DNA from: Motacilla alba alba
Lineage: Eukaryota; Chordata; Aves; Passeriformes; Motacillidae
Direction of reading: 5' to 3'
Length of the DNA: 64,000 nt
Assembly: GCF_015832195.1 (NCBI RefSeq)
Contig: NC_052017.1
Coordinates: 46,577,652 to 46,641,651, forward strand
The notes beneath the pieces were generated by a model. That model was not told the DNA's origin. It did not search any database and saw only the letters and a list, made by a program, of their open reading frames with translations. A program made the position numbers and the translations under genes. Positions within the stretch are counted from its first letter, which is position 1, and every line of letters starts with the position of its first letter. Shown one piece after another: positions 1 to 13,652 of the stretch.

Positions 1-2012
1 AGAGGGATTTCTTACTGCTGGAATACAAGCAGCAGTGCCTAAAAGCAAAAGCAGATGCATCTGAAAAGACTACTGAAGCATTAAAAAGGGTTCTTAAAGA
101 AGCAAGCAGACTCTAGCAGACACTGGGCACAATTACTTAAAGTTGAGCAGAGCCAATACCCAACAGTCTACAAAGATCTACTTCAAGTTCTGACAGCATT
201 CCATTAAAATACTTTAAAAAAAAAAGTCCTAGGATTATTTAGAGTTTGTTTATTTTGGCATTTCTGTCCAGATTAGGAATGCACTCCTGGAAACCTCCAG
301 TCACTTGCTCTTACTACAGTTCTGTTTACACCACAGAAAGCTCTTGGAACACCATCTGGATTCCTTCTGGATTACACAAAATTGAAATATGTGATTTAGG
401 TGCAATGCCAATGCACCACAAACACAAGCAGGACCCTATTCCAGATAACCAAGCTAGAAATAGTCCAAGTAGGACTGAAATCCCTGAAATATGTACAGTC
501 ATGTCAGGTTCTCAGCACTTCTTTCAGTCTACAAATCCACTCCTCTCAATCCACATCCCACACTACACATAGCAAGTCACAAACTTAGTATTTTTAATGT
601 AAGTTATTCCTTCTTTCCAAGACAGCAATGTCTCCCAAACTGACACAAATTAATTCAGCCCAAAGACTAAATGGTTCCGCTGCCTTTTTGAAGTCTACAG
701 CCTATTCAGTTCACCACACTTGACAAAAACTCACTCAGAATATGTCTATGAGAAATTAGAATTTTAGAATTAGAATTAGCTAATTAGAAAAATGTTAAAA
801 CTTCTTACAGATTAGTCATTCACACCACACATAATAAACTGCTTCTGGAATGAATTTACATTACATCAACAGCAGTCTTGACAGGCAAGCGGGTGTCACC
901 TAGCTTTGTCAGAAGGGCAGGTATGACCACCTCTGTGAAGATGCATTCGGTCAGAATAACATAAGTCTCCACCCACTCTTGCCAGCAGATAGTGCATTTC
1001 AGATAATTTAAAAAAAAATAACAAATTCAAGATGAAAACTAGCAAGAAGAGTAATGTCAAAGTTAACTCTAATGAGAGCATGTAAATGAAACGGAAAGTT
1101 TACTAAGCTTTAACAGCTCTTGGCATCTGTTTTCTTTCCAACAACAGAAGGAATGTTACTGTTAGCACATTCATATTTTAGGGGGTTTTGTTTCAACATT
1201 CTCAAAAGTATGTTCCTAGGATCTATACAGTACTGGGAGAACACCTTGTCAGAAATGAAACTTGGAAGTGCTCCCTGAAGAAATGACAGCTACCATCTCA
1301 GAACACACCATCCTCCTGTTCTTCCCTTGGAAGAAGCTACTACTACTGCTACTAACAACAAAAAACATGTTTAAGCAGCTGCTAAAGTTACATGGTTTAA
1401 AATTGCAAAAGCTGCTTAAGAAAAGAATTTTAATAGTTATGTAATAACAGACCTGATCTAGATTTGGTTACCTTTCACTAGTATGCATGAAAATCCTTGA
1501 ACATTCTGTTGTAGATACACAAACACTACACATACTCCAAACATCTGCATATCATTTCAACAGTTGAATCAAATACGGAGAAATGAAGATTTACATCTCT
1601 TATTTGTTAAAAAAACAACTAGAAACCATCATATTCTGCTAAGAATTTAGTGCTGATTGCTAAAATAAAGGGCAGAAAAGACAACCAGAAGTAATAATTC
1701 TATCAGTTACATTACTAACTACATCCACAAGACATAGTAAAGCTGCACTTGTTCAAGAAAACTGAGGGCAGCAAGCCTAAAAAAAAGAAAAAAAAAAAAA
1801 ATCAGCCTGAAGGGGAGCACCAAGAGTACTTCCTCTTTGACTGACTCCTGGCTAAAAACAGTGATTTTCATATGACAACTTTTGTAATGCAACTTATTCA
1901 AGGTGAACTAGATAAATGATTTTCCAGACTGTGAAAGCAACTTAATTGCAAGTGAACATTTAAAGCACTGTAAAGAGTATCAAAGAGTGATGATTGCTCC
2001 AGTTTCACTTAC
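1..2012 (-). other. HERPUD2: HERPUD2 intron 4 (partial)
   Basis: This is AT-rich intron sequence. I looked on the minus strand for the following exon, expected to encode the aromatic LWWQQM-type segment, and did not find it. An A-rich run interrupted by one G lies at about 1780-1801. No repeat family or RNA gene was recognised, and short open frames here look like chance. Confidence 0.85.
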
Positions 2013-2170
2013 CCTTGCATTAAATAAGGGAACTGGTGGCTTGGCATGGGATTGCTGTGTGCTTGTGGAAGATTACGATGCCTCACTCCATCTGCACTAG
2101 TGTTCAAAGACGTAGAAGAAGCTTCTTGGTTTGTGGGTGAGGCAGCAGTTGATCCAGAACGGTCTAAGTT
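2013..2170 (-). CDS. HERPUD2: HERPUD2 coding exon 4 (Ser/Thr-rich linker)
   Basis: This exon has 158 nt: 52 codons plus the first two bases of a glycine codon, ending at the donor GTAAGTG. It begins NLDRSGSTAASPTNQEASST after the acceptor TTTTTAAG and ends near SHQFPYLMQ(G), a block conserved in HERPUD2. The region links the ubiquitin-like domain to the later Pro/Gln-rich and membrane parts. A second AG lies 7 bases inside the exon, but using it would break the frame, so the upstream AG is chosen. The next exon lies outside the window. Confidence 0.92.
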
Positions 2171-4448
2171 CTTAAAAATAAATAAAATCAAGGTTGTGGA
2201 TCTTTGGCACAGTTATAAGATTTACTACCGTGTCTTAAAAAAACTACTTGCTTTAATGTTTTGTCACAAGTCTTATTAAGAGCGTAAACACTGGGTACGT
2301 TTTCTGTGGTTTTATTGGTTCTGGCAAGCCTTTGTAAAAACAGAAATTCAAAATTGCACTCAGGTGCAAGAGGGGAAAAAAATTTTTTTCAGAAAGACTC
2401 AACACTTGATAGTTTCCAGAGAAAACCACAAGTCACTGGGAATCATAGTTTCAAAAAGCTGAAGCAAACTAAAACTTAAGTGAAAGATTATTTAGCAGGA
2501 ACAAAAATTCTAGTGGCTGTTAACAGAAGTAACTGCAATTTCAGGATATGCCTGTCTTTAGAAACAGTGGCTCTAAACACCACTCCTCTATCCTTATCTT
2601 TAGTTACCCCTTCTACTCTTCACCCTCTTCACTGTGCCAGCTGCCTAATCCAAACTGCTGTGCTCACTGCTGGAAGGAGGCTGTCAACGGGAATAGGGAA
2701 ACAGCTAGGAACTACTTAGGCTCCAAGGAACACACCTGAAACTAGTGTCACACCCCTGATACCTGGCTTCTAAACTGTCACCATAACAAGATTACAATGG
2801 GGCCATTGAGATGCATTATTTCCGTTTTAACAAATCCCCAAATCCTGTTGCTAAGAATTACTGTAGTGTTTACTTAGTAAAAAATCCTTTTTAACTTTGA
2901 CAACTCAGGAAGTGAGGAGGTGCAATTACTTAAGAAACCTGTATCACAAAGGACACAAGAAAAATTTATCACTAGACAGTGGGGGTGAGGAGGAATAAAA
3001 ACAAAAAACAAATAGAAGGACAAAGGCCATTCAAGCTTTGGGTTTAGGCTGTTTCCTCCAAAGTACGATGAACTTAACACTTTGCAAACTGCCTGCTTTA
3101 AGCAGTCATTAATTCAGTCATTCAAATACAACACTGACGACTGACTTACACAGCAATGAAATGTTACTATAGGATACAAAGGAATACAAATGTACACTGT
3201 TGTTTTCAAGGTGAAGAAAAAAGGGAATGTTTATTTTTGTTTTAATATTTATAGGTTTTTTTTAAGTGACAGTGGATTGGAGGGTAACAGTGCCACCTCT
3301 CCAATGACACCCGGCAAACTAATAGTTTATTAAATTTTTCTTCTTCTATAAAGGAATGCAAAATAATGAGTTATTTATAGAAAGTGTGTGAGAAAGTTTG
3401 TTATAAGAATGTAAATATTAGAAGGTTCAGAAAATCTTAAAAAATCAGGGTGACAATAAAATACTTGCCAAGCAGGCCGCCTGTGTCCTGCTTGTAAACA
3501 GAAATATAAATAAAGCCTTTGAAAAGATGTTGTAGCCACAGTCCCCTCTCTACCATTGCTTAAACTGCTTGTGTTTCTGACTGTCACATAGCAGCCTGAC
3601 ACACGCCCTATCAACAGCAGAATGAAGGCAGATAGCTTCAAAGGGCATTTCCCATATGCTGACAATCCACACACCTCAGATGAAACGCATCTACAGTGGT
3701 ATTGTATATATCCCTTTCTGACTAACCTTCAAGGGTTGCTTAGTGATACTGCCAATTCTGGAAAAAAAAAAGAACTACCAAGTTCTCAACAGAAATCATG
3801 AGTGCTTTTAAAACACAATGCAACCAAAGACCACCATCATTTCTGGAGGGTGTGAGGAGGGGAAGGCTCAAAACACCATAAACAAACATGTTCTGCAAAC
3901 AATTCAACTAAGAAAAGTGTTAAGAACACTTCCTACTTTTGACTGCCTAACAGGCGCTATGACTAGCTCCAAGTTCATACATAAATACTAGCCAATTCCT
4001 GTCAAACAGAAAAAAACCTGGCTAAGTTCCACCTGTATCTCATGACAACAGCAATATTTTGACTGGTCTCAAATTTTCACAAAACAAATCTCAACTTGGT
4101 TTTTCTAAAATTCTGAATACACTTTGCAATTTCTGCCAAAGATACAGGGATATGGAGAGAAAGCAAAGTGTACTTTTCAAAACAGTGTTAAAAAGAGTAG
4201 CTTAGAAAAAGTAGCGTTTTATCATCTAATAAACATCTAATAAAAATCTATTACAATTTGAAAGAAGGTAATCTTTGTTTAAGTAAAATTACATCCTTAA
4301 ATAATCAAGTCTAAATGTACAAATTCATATGGCATGCTCTACATTCAACACACCATTTTACAGACAAATATAAAAAGTTAAAAGAGAAATTAATGGCAAG
4401 TTTCCTTAGCGTAGAAGGAATCCATGTCCTGCATATGAAAAAACTTAC
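2171..4448 (-). other. HERPUD2: HERPUD2 intron 3
   Basis: AT-rich intron between exons 3 and 4, with GT-AG ends. The longest open frame, on the minus strand at 3375-3674, has no recognisable motif. I see no repeats or RNA genes. Confidence 0.88.
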
Positions 4449-4562
4449 TGAGCTACTGCTGGAGGTTGACGCTCCTTGACCTTCTCTACTGGTGCTGGGT
4501 TTTGGAGAGCTTGGGGGTGTCCGAGATGTACATACCAGGTGAACCATATGATATTCATCTTG
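4449..4562 (-). CDS. HERPUD2: HERPUD2 coding exon 3 (end of ubiquitin-like domain, Ser-rich linker)
   Basis: This exon has 114 nt and 38 codons, phase 0 at both ends. The acceptor is TTTTTAG just above 4562 and the donor is GTAAGT just below 4449. It encodes QDEYHMVHLVCTSRTPPSSP, which closes the ubiquitin-like domain with the HMVHLVC strand. A linker rich in serine and threonine follows and ends in a run of serines. The linker is less conserved against mammals than the domain, as expected for a disordered segment. Frames that continue through the donor are intronic. Confidence 0.94.
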
Positions 4563-5988
4563 CTAAAAATTAAAGAAATTGAAGAGCTAAAGCAACAATA
4601 TTGGAGAAACTTGCAAGTAAAAAAAGTCTTTAAAAATTCAAAGTTGTAAGCACTAAAAAAACAGCATACAAAAAAAAGACCACAGAGCAACACTTGAGTC
4701 CAGCACAAGAGAATCCTACTGTTTTGCAACAAATGTCTTCTTCGAAGCTGTTCACAGTAATATATGGAACACTGACATTATCCCAGTTTTCCCTAAAACT
4801 GTAGTATAGCAGAACCAATGCAAGAACCCCAGGAAAAGCATGAGAAAGTGTATCACAAGCTTTAGCTTTTATTTTGGAAAAATCTCACATCTTCTACAGG
4901 GCTCAGTTTACCTAAAGTTAGGAATGCTTACAGTTGCACTGAAATCTATGAAGAGCGTTATTGAATAGACACATCAGGGCACATGAAAAATGTAGGCACT
5001 GGAATTCCACAAGCAGACCAAGATAGGAACAGTGTGCTAGCCATTGCATGTTAGGCTTGAGCCAAGCTCGGCTCAAGCATGACATGCAACTGAAGGGCTC
5101 CTGCAGATATTCCATGCTCAGGGAATGTTATTCAAAGTGCTAGGTGGAGCTTGAGTATTCCTAAATATTTGAAAGTGAGGAAGCAAATGCATGCCGCAAC
5201 TGGAAGCCATGTAGCAAGGCCATGCCAATTCTGCCGGAACATGTTCACCCCAAATCTGAAGGCCATAACTTTAATCTGAATCTATTTCACTGTACCAAAT
5301 TAAAACACTCCCTTACATGGCCATAGCAACACAACAGCTACGGCTGCATATTTAAATTGCACACTGCAGCTTCCTCAGTAACTAAATTTTAAACAAGAGG
5401 AGCAACAAAAACATCCCTCTATCCTCTTCTGAAATCAGCATGGTGCAGGCAAGTTGTCAATTTTAATGAGATGACATTCAGAAAATCTGCATTTGGAGGG
5501 TTTTTCTTACACTATATATAAACATGCTATAACAGCCATTTATGCATTTTTATGGTTTTGATCTTTAGGAACAGAGAAAACTAGATAAATGCTTTTATAC
5601 AGCACTGTGCATGACTGCTAGCACAGCCAATGCACACTCAGTCATTTAAACTCCTTCCCAAGAACTGGCCCTAACCCCAAGCACAGCCTCACTGCTACAT
5701 TAAGTGTAGCTTCTCACCAGTCAGTGAGAGCAAGGATCAGAAGACACTGAACACAGGTGATCAGCTCTTTGGCCAAGTCAAAAGCCTTTAACCTAACTAA
5801 TCACCTTCTTCCTAGATAAGAAATCATGCCCCTGGGAAAGACAAGGAAAGCTAGACATACCACTGGTTAGCCTGCAGCACACAGCTTTATTAAATGTGGC
5901 AGTTTATTGTAACATACTTCTATTCATATGTAATGCGTTGGACACCACTGTGCTAGAAGAGTGTCACAACTTCCAGCCTTGAGGCATT

Positions 5989-6045
5989 TTGTATTGGTGA
6001 AATGACACTGGTTCAGGTTGTATTGGTTGAAATGACACTGGTTAA
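5989..6045. repeat. imperfect tandem duplication, unit about 29 bp
   Basis: Two adjacent copies share TGTATTGGT(T)GAAATGACACTGGTT, differing by one inserted T and by the tail. A third partial ATGACACTG follows at about 6044-6052. It lies in HERPUD2 intron 2 and no function is visible. Confidence 0.75.
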
Positions 6046-7604
6046 TGACACTGACGAAAGAGCAAGTATCACAAAGCTAGACTCAGCAATTTAATAAGTC
6101 CTCAGATAATATCAGGAATTTATAGATAATCCAGTATGAAAATTTTGGCAGAGAATGAGACTGAACTTAAGTTTAATCATATTTTTCCAAAAGCTCTCAA
6201 AAGCTTTAGCACAAGAACTCCTTCATACACAAATTTCTAACTTTGTGCTTAACACTGGTGTGCTTTCAAATCCACTGAATTTCTTTAACTACACCCAAGG
6301 CCTGTAACTGCCATCATGATATTAAAGCATTATGCCAATGCTCCAAAGTCAAGCACAGCCCCTGTATGGTGAAGGAAGACATTAGTTACAAAGTTTCTCC
6401 TCTAGCACATAAACTTTGAAATCTTGTTTTCTAAAGTGAGTGTGCAGCAAGCAGACCAAGTGAATTTAAGGAATTTTGATTTCATTTTGTACTTAGCAAG
6501 CAAAACTAAGCTTTGAGATAAGTTTTGTAACCACTTCCTTGAACATTTAAGCGGTACAGGGCATGCACTGGTTTGCAATAGTCCAGCTTCAGTTTTCTAG
6601 TAAACCTATACATAGTGAATTGGAAATATTTTCCTTGGTAAGAAGTTTAATCCCATTTAATAAAATCTATTTCAGAATAAAGATTATAAAGTGTTAGTCT
6701 GCTGAAGCAATACTCAAGATTCCTCTGCATCTGTTTCTCCATCTCAATACTGAAGTTCAGGCGCCCACTTTTACTAAAGCACCATCCACATTTGGAGACT
6801 TTGCTCCATAGGAAGTTTTAAAATGTGACCCACACACTCTTGCAGCCTGTAGATTAATTTTTACCTCAATACATTACAGAAAACTATCCTTGGCAACAGC
6901 CAGGTACTATATTATGGAGTTCATCTATTTCATAGGATTAAAAATTGTACAAGGACCTAAGGCATTTCCCCAGTAACAGCTACTGATTGAGCTGTTTACA
7001 AAGAATTTAGACAACTCAACCTAATGCAGCATGTTTCCTGTCACCATCAAAACTGAAACAAAAGTTCTTTGTAATCTACTCTAAATATCTTGTTCTACAC
7101 ATTTTTAAGAACTTTCCTTACTTAATGAAGTCCTTACTACTTGGTATCATCAATCCAAGCTATTTGAGCCAGTTTGAAAGCCAAGTGCACGTGTTCCAAG
7201 ACTTCCTGCATGAGATGTCACACATACTCAGAACTGGGATCTAAATGTTGACTGAAGAATCCAAAATGAGACTAATAGAATTATTTGTTCCAATAGGAAA
7301 CAACAGAATTTTTTTTAAAGTATGAAATGAAAACAACAAGAACCAACAGAGTTTCAAACATCATTGGGAATGGTTAAGAGCTGCCAAATCAAAACCAAGA
7401 AAACAAACAGCCTTCCTGAGGAATTATTCAGGAATTGAGAATTTTTGGTTCTCCATAATTAATACATTACTCTTTATCTGCTTACACAAGTGCCATTTTT
7501 GACATAAATTCTGGATTTAAACCTCTCTGAGAATTTAAATTATGTCCCAAATCAAAACAAGTATGCTGTATAATTCCATTTATGTGACAGTGGTAACTGT
7601 CCAA

Positions 7605-7738
7605 AGAAGTCAAGGCCAGGCTGGCGCTTTAAGCAGCGTGCTCCAGTGGAAGGTGCCCCTGCCCAAAGCAGGAGGGTTGGAACTAGAAGATCTATAAGGT
7701 CCCTTCCAAGACAAACCTCTCCATGATTCTATGATACA
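7605..7738 (+). mobile_element. CR1 LINE, short 3'-end fragment
   Basis: The text matches the CR1 3' end in the sense direction: a segment like CAGCGTGCTCCAGTGGAAGG, then GGAGGGTTGGAACTAGAAGA, then AAGGTCCCTTCCAA, ending in the octamer-like tail CATGATTCTATGAT. It is strongly 5'-truncated, as most avian CR1 copies are. It sits in HERPUD2 intron 2, antisense to the gene. Confidence 0.85.
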
Positions 7739-7995
7739 ACATATCACTCGCCTAGGACTCAGCATAGCCTACTTGCTCTCCCACCAACTGGAAATACGCC
7801 TCCGCAATCCACAAGTATCATAATCCTACACACAAGGCATACTTGAAAATACATCTCCCAGAACACAGCAACACAATATGGTTACATCTCTCAATACAAC
7901 CATGAAAATTTTAAGTTAAATAACACAAATCTCAATTCCTATTTCCCAAAACCAGGGTTTGATCAAATATTGTATGGTGTTGATAAAAAACTTAC

Positions 7996-8073
7996 TTTTC
8001 TGAGAACATCTTTTAGCTGCAGATGATCAGGAAGCAGTCTGCCAGAATACACCAGTCTCTGATCCTTTGTAGA
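7996..8073 (-). CDS. HERPUD2: HERPUD2 coding exon 2 (ubiquitin-like domain)
   Basis: This 78-nt, 26-codon exon is too short to stand out as an ORF. It is read after the acceptor CTAG (8074-8077) and before the donor GTAAG (7995-7991), and both ends are phase 0. It encodes STKDQRLVYSGRLLPDHLQL followed by KDVLRK, the central part of the ubiquitin-like fold. The motif LVYSGRLL is typical of ubiquitin-like proteins. It joins exon 1 after its final proline and exon 3 before QDEYH, giving an uninterrupted family match. Confidence 0.95.
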
Positions 8074-11000
8074 CTAGGAGATGGGGACAAAGAAAGGAGT
8101 TTAGCTTTTTTTCTGCTACAAAGGTATATAGCTGGAGATAAAAGGCATTTTCTTATCTGCAAATGTTAAGTCCAATCACCAACAGACAGACTTAAAAACA
8201 TTTCAGAGGCTTCACAAGTCCAACTCACAAATTACTTCTGAAAAAGAATTACACTATTAAGCACTCAGCAAGAGTGCCATAACAATGAACAACACTTAAG
8301 GATAAACGCTTGTCAAGAAAACTTTCAAGTACATTCAAAAATTCCTGTCTTTTAGTTATTTGTTCTTTACTCTGCTCCTGGTCCCAGTCACCTTGTGAAA
8401 ACACAGATGGAGAAGTGGCTGGGGCAAAGAAAGTCTGCAGAACAATGGGCTAGCAATTAAAATACACAGAAGAGCACAAATTTCAGTCTTTTTCAACAAG
8501 GACTTTGTTATTAGTCCTTGCCCCCACCCTCAAACACCCTGCAGAAAAGAAAATCCAAAAAGACACAAAACCAAAAACAGTATCATTACAAAAAACAAGA
8601 AGGAAAGCATGAAAAAGCAAGAATCAGCAAAAGCTCCTTTTGTAAGGTAGCCTTCCAACCTGGGTAACTTTTTTTTCCTATTCTTACAGTTTCACAGTTT
8701 AAAACAATCTCGTATTGCAAACAAAGATTTTATTTCTTTTTTAAAACAAATTATATACTGCTCATATTTTAGTAACTTTGGACTATCCTACGCAATAGAA
8801 ATAACAACAGAATTATATTAAAGGAAACTGTTTAGGTCCTTATTTACAGTAAGATGTCCAGTAGGCTAAAACAAGGAGCTTACTTTGTCAAACAAAATAA
8901 AGAAAAACAAATGCTAAACAAAGAAATCTAGCCTAACACAGTGGAACAAACATGCATTATCAGCATGAACTATTTGAAGAATTTCCTCATCATGCAAACA
9001 CCAAGCTTTACACCTCTCCTCTTCCTATCCCAGCCCTGCTGCCCACTCTGGAGTGTCGGATGATAAGACAAATAGCTGAGCCCCAGATCTCTGTGATTAG
9101 GCAAAGCTTTCACAGAAGCTTTGACTTTTTTTCTTGCAATAGCCTTCTACAGATCCCAAATAATTTAGCAGAATATAGAAATGTTACAAAACTGTTTGGT
9201 TTTTTTTTTCCCCCAGGAAAAGAAATGCTCGTATCATTAAAACAAAACAGAAATACTCAAAGCAAATAATGCTCATAAGTACTCAGTAAATCTGAAGCTT
9301 TATCTTTTTTCCCAAAGCCATACTAGCCATTCACGATTAAATACATGTTGGTTTTTTTTTTAAATAACCTACCACATACTGTGCAAAACTGTTTATCACT
9401 TCTATTTAAGAGTAATTTTCTCTACTGTTCTGCACTTTATTTTTAATTAGTGGCCTTGGACAGTATTTTTATGCCTCCCAAATGGGTAACTAGTTATTTG
9501 CATCTCAAATTGATAAAATACTGCAATACATTCAACAACAATGCTGTACTATTTCTATCTAAGTTTAAAACAACAAAAAATGCCTGACTCATGTGAGTAA
9601 CTTCTTTTGAGGTATACCATTTTGTTGCTCCCTTCAAGTACGAACAGGCTACCAGCAGAATGCAAGCTTGCATTCTGTGTTTGGGAAAGGACTGAAAAAT
9701 CAGAATTTAAGCATCAAGATTAAAGAAAACTGTGATTTCCTGTAAATTGGAGACTTTTTGCTTTAGACTGACCAGTGCAATCAGAAGAAAAATTTTAAGA
9801 ATCCTGTTTCTGGGTCCTGAGACAGATTATCTGGAGATTAATAAGAACAGATAAGCACTTAAAACAAGGAAAGCCCAACAGCAAAAACCCCTCTAGCTCC
9901 AAATCTTTAAATCATCATCCAGCATAGCACTGCAGTGTTGTTTTGCCTGTCTCACTCTAATGGAGCTTTCTACATGGTCACTTTCAATTGCTGTCTTCAG
10001 TACTCATGAACCAGCCCCAGTTCCACTCTCAAACAAGATACAAGTCATTTTTAAATATAAGTATTTCACAGAGGTGAAACTGGCAAGATTAAAACAGCCC
10101 CTCAAAGCTGACTACACGGCCTTCGCCTTCAGTAATGCGTTTCAACACCGTACAAAACCACAAAAGAAAAGGTTAAACATATGTTGAGTACTTTAATGGG
10201 GAAGATGAGGCCTTAAACCCCATGCTCCTCCCTTCATAATTTAAACAACTACCTGAGAACTAAAGGATTACCACTTGCAATTCTTAGGTTGAAAGCCTGC
10301 AATTCTGAAATGGACTTTTTTTTTTTTTAATGCAGATGGAAGAAGAGGTAATAAATGTGGAAACACAGTAGTTCACATATATGCCAAAGTAAATGGAAAA
10401 GGCATTCAACTCATCCTCTGCCAGAGGAAATTTCACTACCACACCTCCTGCTTCAAGAACAGGACACTCACTGCTAGCTAAAACACTGAACTGTGATGGA
10501 AAAACACCTCAAACCACATAATTAGAGTAGCCCCATTTTCAGAAGAAAGCACATGGCATGAGAAAAAATTATTCTAGAACCTAGAGTGAGATGGGAGACA
10601 GCTGGCAGATCAAAATCCAAAATGTATGTATTCAAAACTGAGAACTCCAGAGCTACTGGTTTGGAATTTTTTCCTCCATTTTTTATGCAAGACTTCTTTT
10701 GCAATGCTTAGTCCAAACTAGCTATGCCCAGCACATTACCAAACACCAAACCTAGGACGGTGTAGCAATGTTCTGTAGGAAAACAGGTGATCTCTGAGCT
10801 ATACAGTTGCAGCTACCAGACAGGTATTATTTTAGTTCACTAAGCCTCTCTCCCATTCTTCCACAGCTAATAAAAATCCAGACAACCATATCTAGTTAGA
10901 ACTGTAGGCAAATGCTAGGTGAGAGGTACTGTGGGAAATGAGAAACAGCAGTTTTAAATTATTATTTATGGGTGTAATCAATGCAGCAGTTAATGCACTG

Positions 11001-13418
11001 AAGGAAGGATCTGCCAGACTGAGACAGCCAGGCTGATTTTACAAGAGCCTTGTGTTATTCTACTTAAGTATTTCATTTAGGGACATTGTAACTGCAATAC
11101 CCTAGCCGAGAAAACTGGTCCAGACAGGGAGCTAAAGTATTGACAAATGTCAATCTTAGTTAAGACTCACAAACACAATTTAACACTCTTCTGAACCTAT
11201 TTAGCTTATTCAAGTATTTACTTTGCAAAGCATATCAGCTTTAATAACAACTAAACCAATCTAAATCTGCCTGTATTTGAAATTTGTATGTATTTAGGCA
11301 AGTAATTTACACAAATTAATCTGGAAAAAAACCCAAACAACACTGCCTCAAGACCTAACTTCTCATTTGCCTATTCTAATCACCTCACTTTCTAAACACT
11401 CTTAATAAATTGTAAATTTAATTAGGACACTTACAGTTATCATAATTTACTGATTAATTTACAGATGCACATACAAGAATGAGGTTCAAGTCACACAGAA
11501 AGCTTGAAATACTATGTACAGCAGAGGCAGCAACTGACTCCTATTTCATACCCTTAACTTCAAGAACACTGCAAGGCCTGTAGAGTCTCTGTGTTCTGGT
11601 GTATTCCCACCACCTTAAAATAGCATTGTAATAGAAATAATTTCCAGGACCTATCATATTGAGGGAACAGAATTATCAAGCTTTTAACACTGATCTGGTT
11701 GAAAAGGGAAAAAAAAAAAAGGAGGGGGAGGGGAGCTCCTGAAAGCAAAAGGACTTACATTTGAAAAAGCAGTAGCACTCAAAATATATCGAGCCAAAAA
11801 TATACTTTTTGATTTTACTATACACAGGAGCCATCCTATTAAATACCTTCCTCCTCTCCCATGTTATTACTTTAATTTGAAAGGTCCTGTGAAATAAAAA
11901 TACTGTGCTCAGTTACTAGTTTAACTGTATTAGTTTAACTGCAAGTACAGTAAATCCAAATTAAATTGGAATTACTGAGACAGTTCTCATTAAAGAAACT
12001 CCCCATTCTTCAATCCAGAACAAACTTGGGCATGCTGAACTAGTCATGTAATACTGAGAGGCATGTTGAGGAATCTGTTTTCAACAGAACAAAGATGTTT
12101 CAGGAAACTGAAATTTACCACTACACTGCTGTTCAAAGCCTACAGTGCAACACGAAAACCTCTTGTTCATTAAGGTTCTTTCCTTTTAGGAGCTGATTTT
12201 AGCAGGATCATTCATAGGACGAGTAAGAAAACTAACGTTTCACAAACACGTCACTGGAGGAAATTCTAGTGAGCAGGACAAAGTAGCAATCAGCTGGAGT
12301 GGTATTTTTGTTTTCCACAGCAGACAGGCTCTTTCAGCAGAGAATTACCCACAGCAATAACTATATTCACAAACTCTCACAACTGTTTAACAGATGTCAA
12401 TGTACCAGTGACACAGACCAAGTTGTTGGCTGCTTTTCTTCTTCTTTCTCCAAAGGGCAGAAACCCTTTTTGAGGCAAAGCAACCATTTTACTTTTCTAT
12501 GTCAAAAAATTCTACGATGACAGTAATTCTTCCATTGAACTAGGTGAAAAATAATTTAAACTATAAATGCCACCTTCTTGTGGTGTTTTCTAAAGCCTGG
12601 TTGTAGGCCCCACATGCTGCTGCAGTTTTCATACAGTTCTCTGGAACAAATTTTTAAATACACCGTTCTGCACGACTGCCATTCCACACGTATACAGTCT
12701 TATCACCTATTGTCTATGCTTTTTTCATAGCCTCTTTTAATTGCCACATTCAAGAGGAATTCAGAGATAAACCGTATTCCCCTCAGAAACGAAAAAAGCT
12801 ATAGGTATTAAGTTTCAAGATACAGTCACAGCTGTCATACAAGTTTGTATAACACCTGACAGCAGAATTTTCAGCACATTCTCAAGAAAAATGGCTTTTC
12901 AAAGGGGAAATAATTTTGGAGGTTGTTCAACTACATCATTTCAAATAATTTTATGAATAAACATCTATCTGCTCCACACACACCCCAGTGAATTCCCTAG
13001 ATCGTGTTAACCCTAAGTATACCACTTGTACTTTAAAACAGACAGAACTCTTAGCCAGTACTCCTAGATTTACAAAAATCGGTCTCAAATTCAGTTAACT
13101 GAGATACCTAAATCTCAGTTCCCAAAAAAAAAGATAAGCGAAGCCTTAGTAAGCATCTTTAGCGATATCGCCTTTCAGGATGCTACACTGCGATCTTGTC
13201 ACACGACGTAAAAGAGCAGCTTCATATTTGTTACACTGCCAACTTCCCTGAAAGCAGAGGGCCGGCCATCGCCTTCACGCAGGTTACTCTTCGGCAGCAG
13301 GGCTCTTGTTTGTTTATTTAACAAGGCTTAAGGGAAGTCTTGACCCCGTGCCCCCGAGTCGCCGCAGTGCCAGCCTTACGGACAAGGCGAGGGGAAAAAG
13401 GGCTGGCCAACAACTCAC
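8074..13418 (-). other. HERPUD2: HERPUD2 intron 1
   Basis: A 5.3-kb intron between exons 1 and 2, with donor GTGAGT next to 13419 and acceptor CTAG next to 8073. It is AT-rich apart from its promoter-proximal end. Open frames at 8952-9269, 9960-10187 and 12299-12520 show no family features. A 22-bp perfect palindrome at 9656-9677 is listed separately. Confidence 0.88.
9656..9677. repeat. 22-bp perfect palindrome
   Basis: The arms are CAGAATGCAAG and CTTGCATTCTG with no spacer, so the site reads the same on both strands. The next outer pair is G/T, which would be a wobble pair in RNA. It is in HERPUD2 intron 1. Confidence 0.9.
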
Positions 13419-13565
13419 CGGCTTACTGGGGTACACCTTGGAGAGGTGGGACTTCAGCTTGCCCACAGTCCACTCCAGAAAGCAGCTGATGGTCTGGTCG
13501 GTGTATTTCTGGTTGGGGGCCTTGATGATGAGGGTCACCGGGTGCTCCACCACGCTCTGGTCCAT
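13419..13565 (-). CDS. HERPUD2: HERPUD2 coding exon 1 (start codon, first half of ubiquitin-like domain)
   Basis: The 49 codons run from ATG at 13565-13563 to a CCG proline codon at 13421-13419, followed by the donor GTGAGT. The peptide starts MDQSVVEHPVTLIIKAPNQK and ends near VYPSKP. It holds the first beta strands and helix of the ubiquitin-like fold and agrees closely with the vertebrate HERPUD2 N-terminus. The start is chosen because it matches the family N-terminus. Reading on past the donor gives an unrelated C-terminal tail, which is intron. The exon lies inside a CpG island, and its 5' untranslated part extends upstream to roughly 13.85-13.95 kb. Confidence 0.95.
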
Positions 13566-13652
13566 GCTGCCCGCGGGGCCGGCCGGCCCTGCCCCGCTCT
13601 CCTCCTCCCCGGGGACACGACCCTCGAACCTTCTGGGGGGCTCGGGGCGGGT

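Larger units (their letters stand above)
4563..7995 (-). other. HERPUD2: HERPUD2 intron 2
   Basis: Intron between exons 2 and 3. It contains an imperfect 29-bp tandem duplication at about 5989-6045 and a short CR1 3'-end fragment at about 7605-7738, both listed separately. The rest is ordinary AT-rich sequence. Confidence 0.88.
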
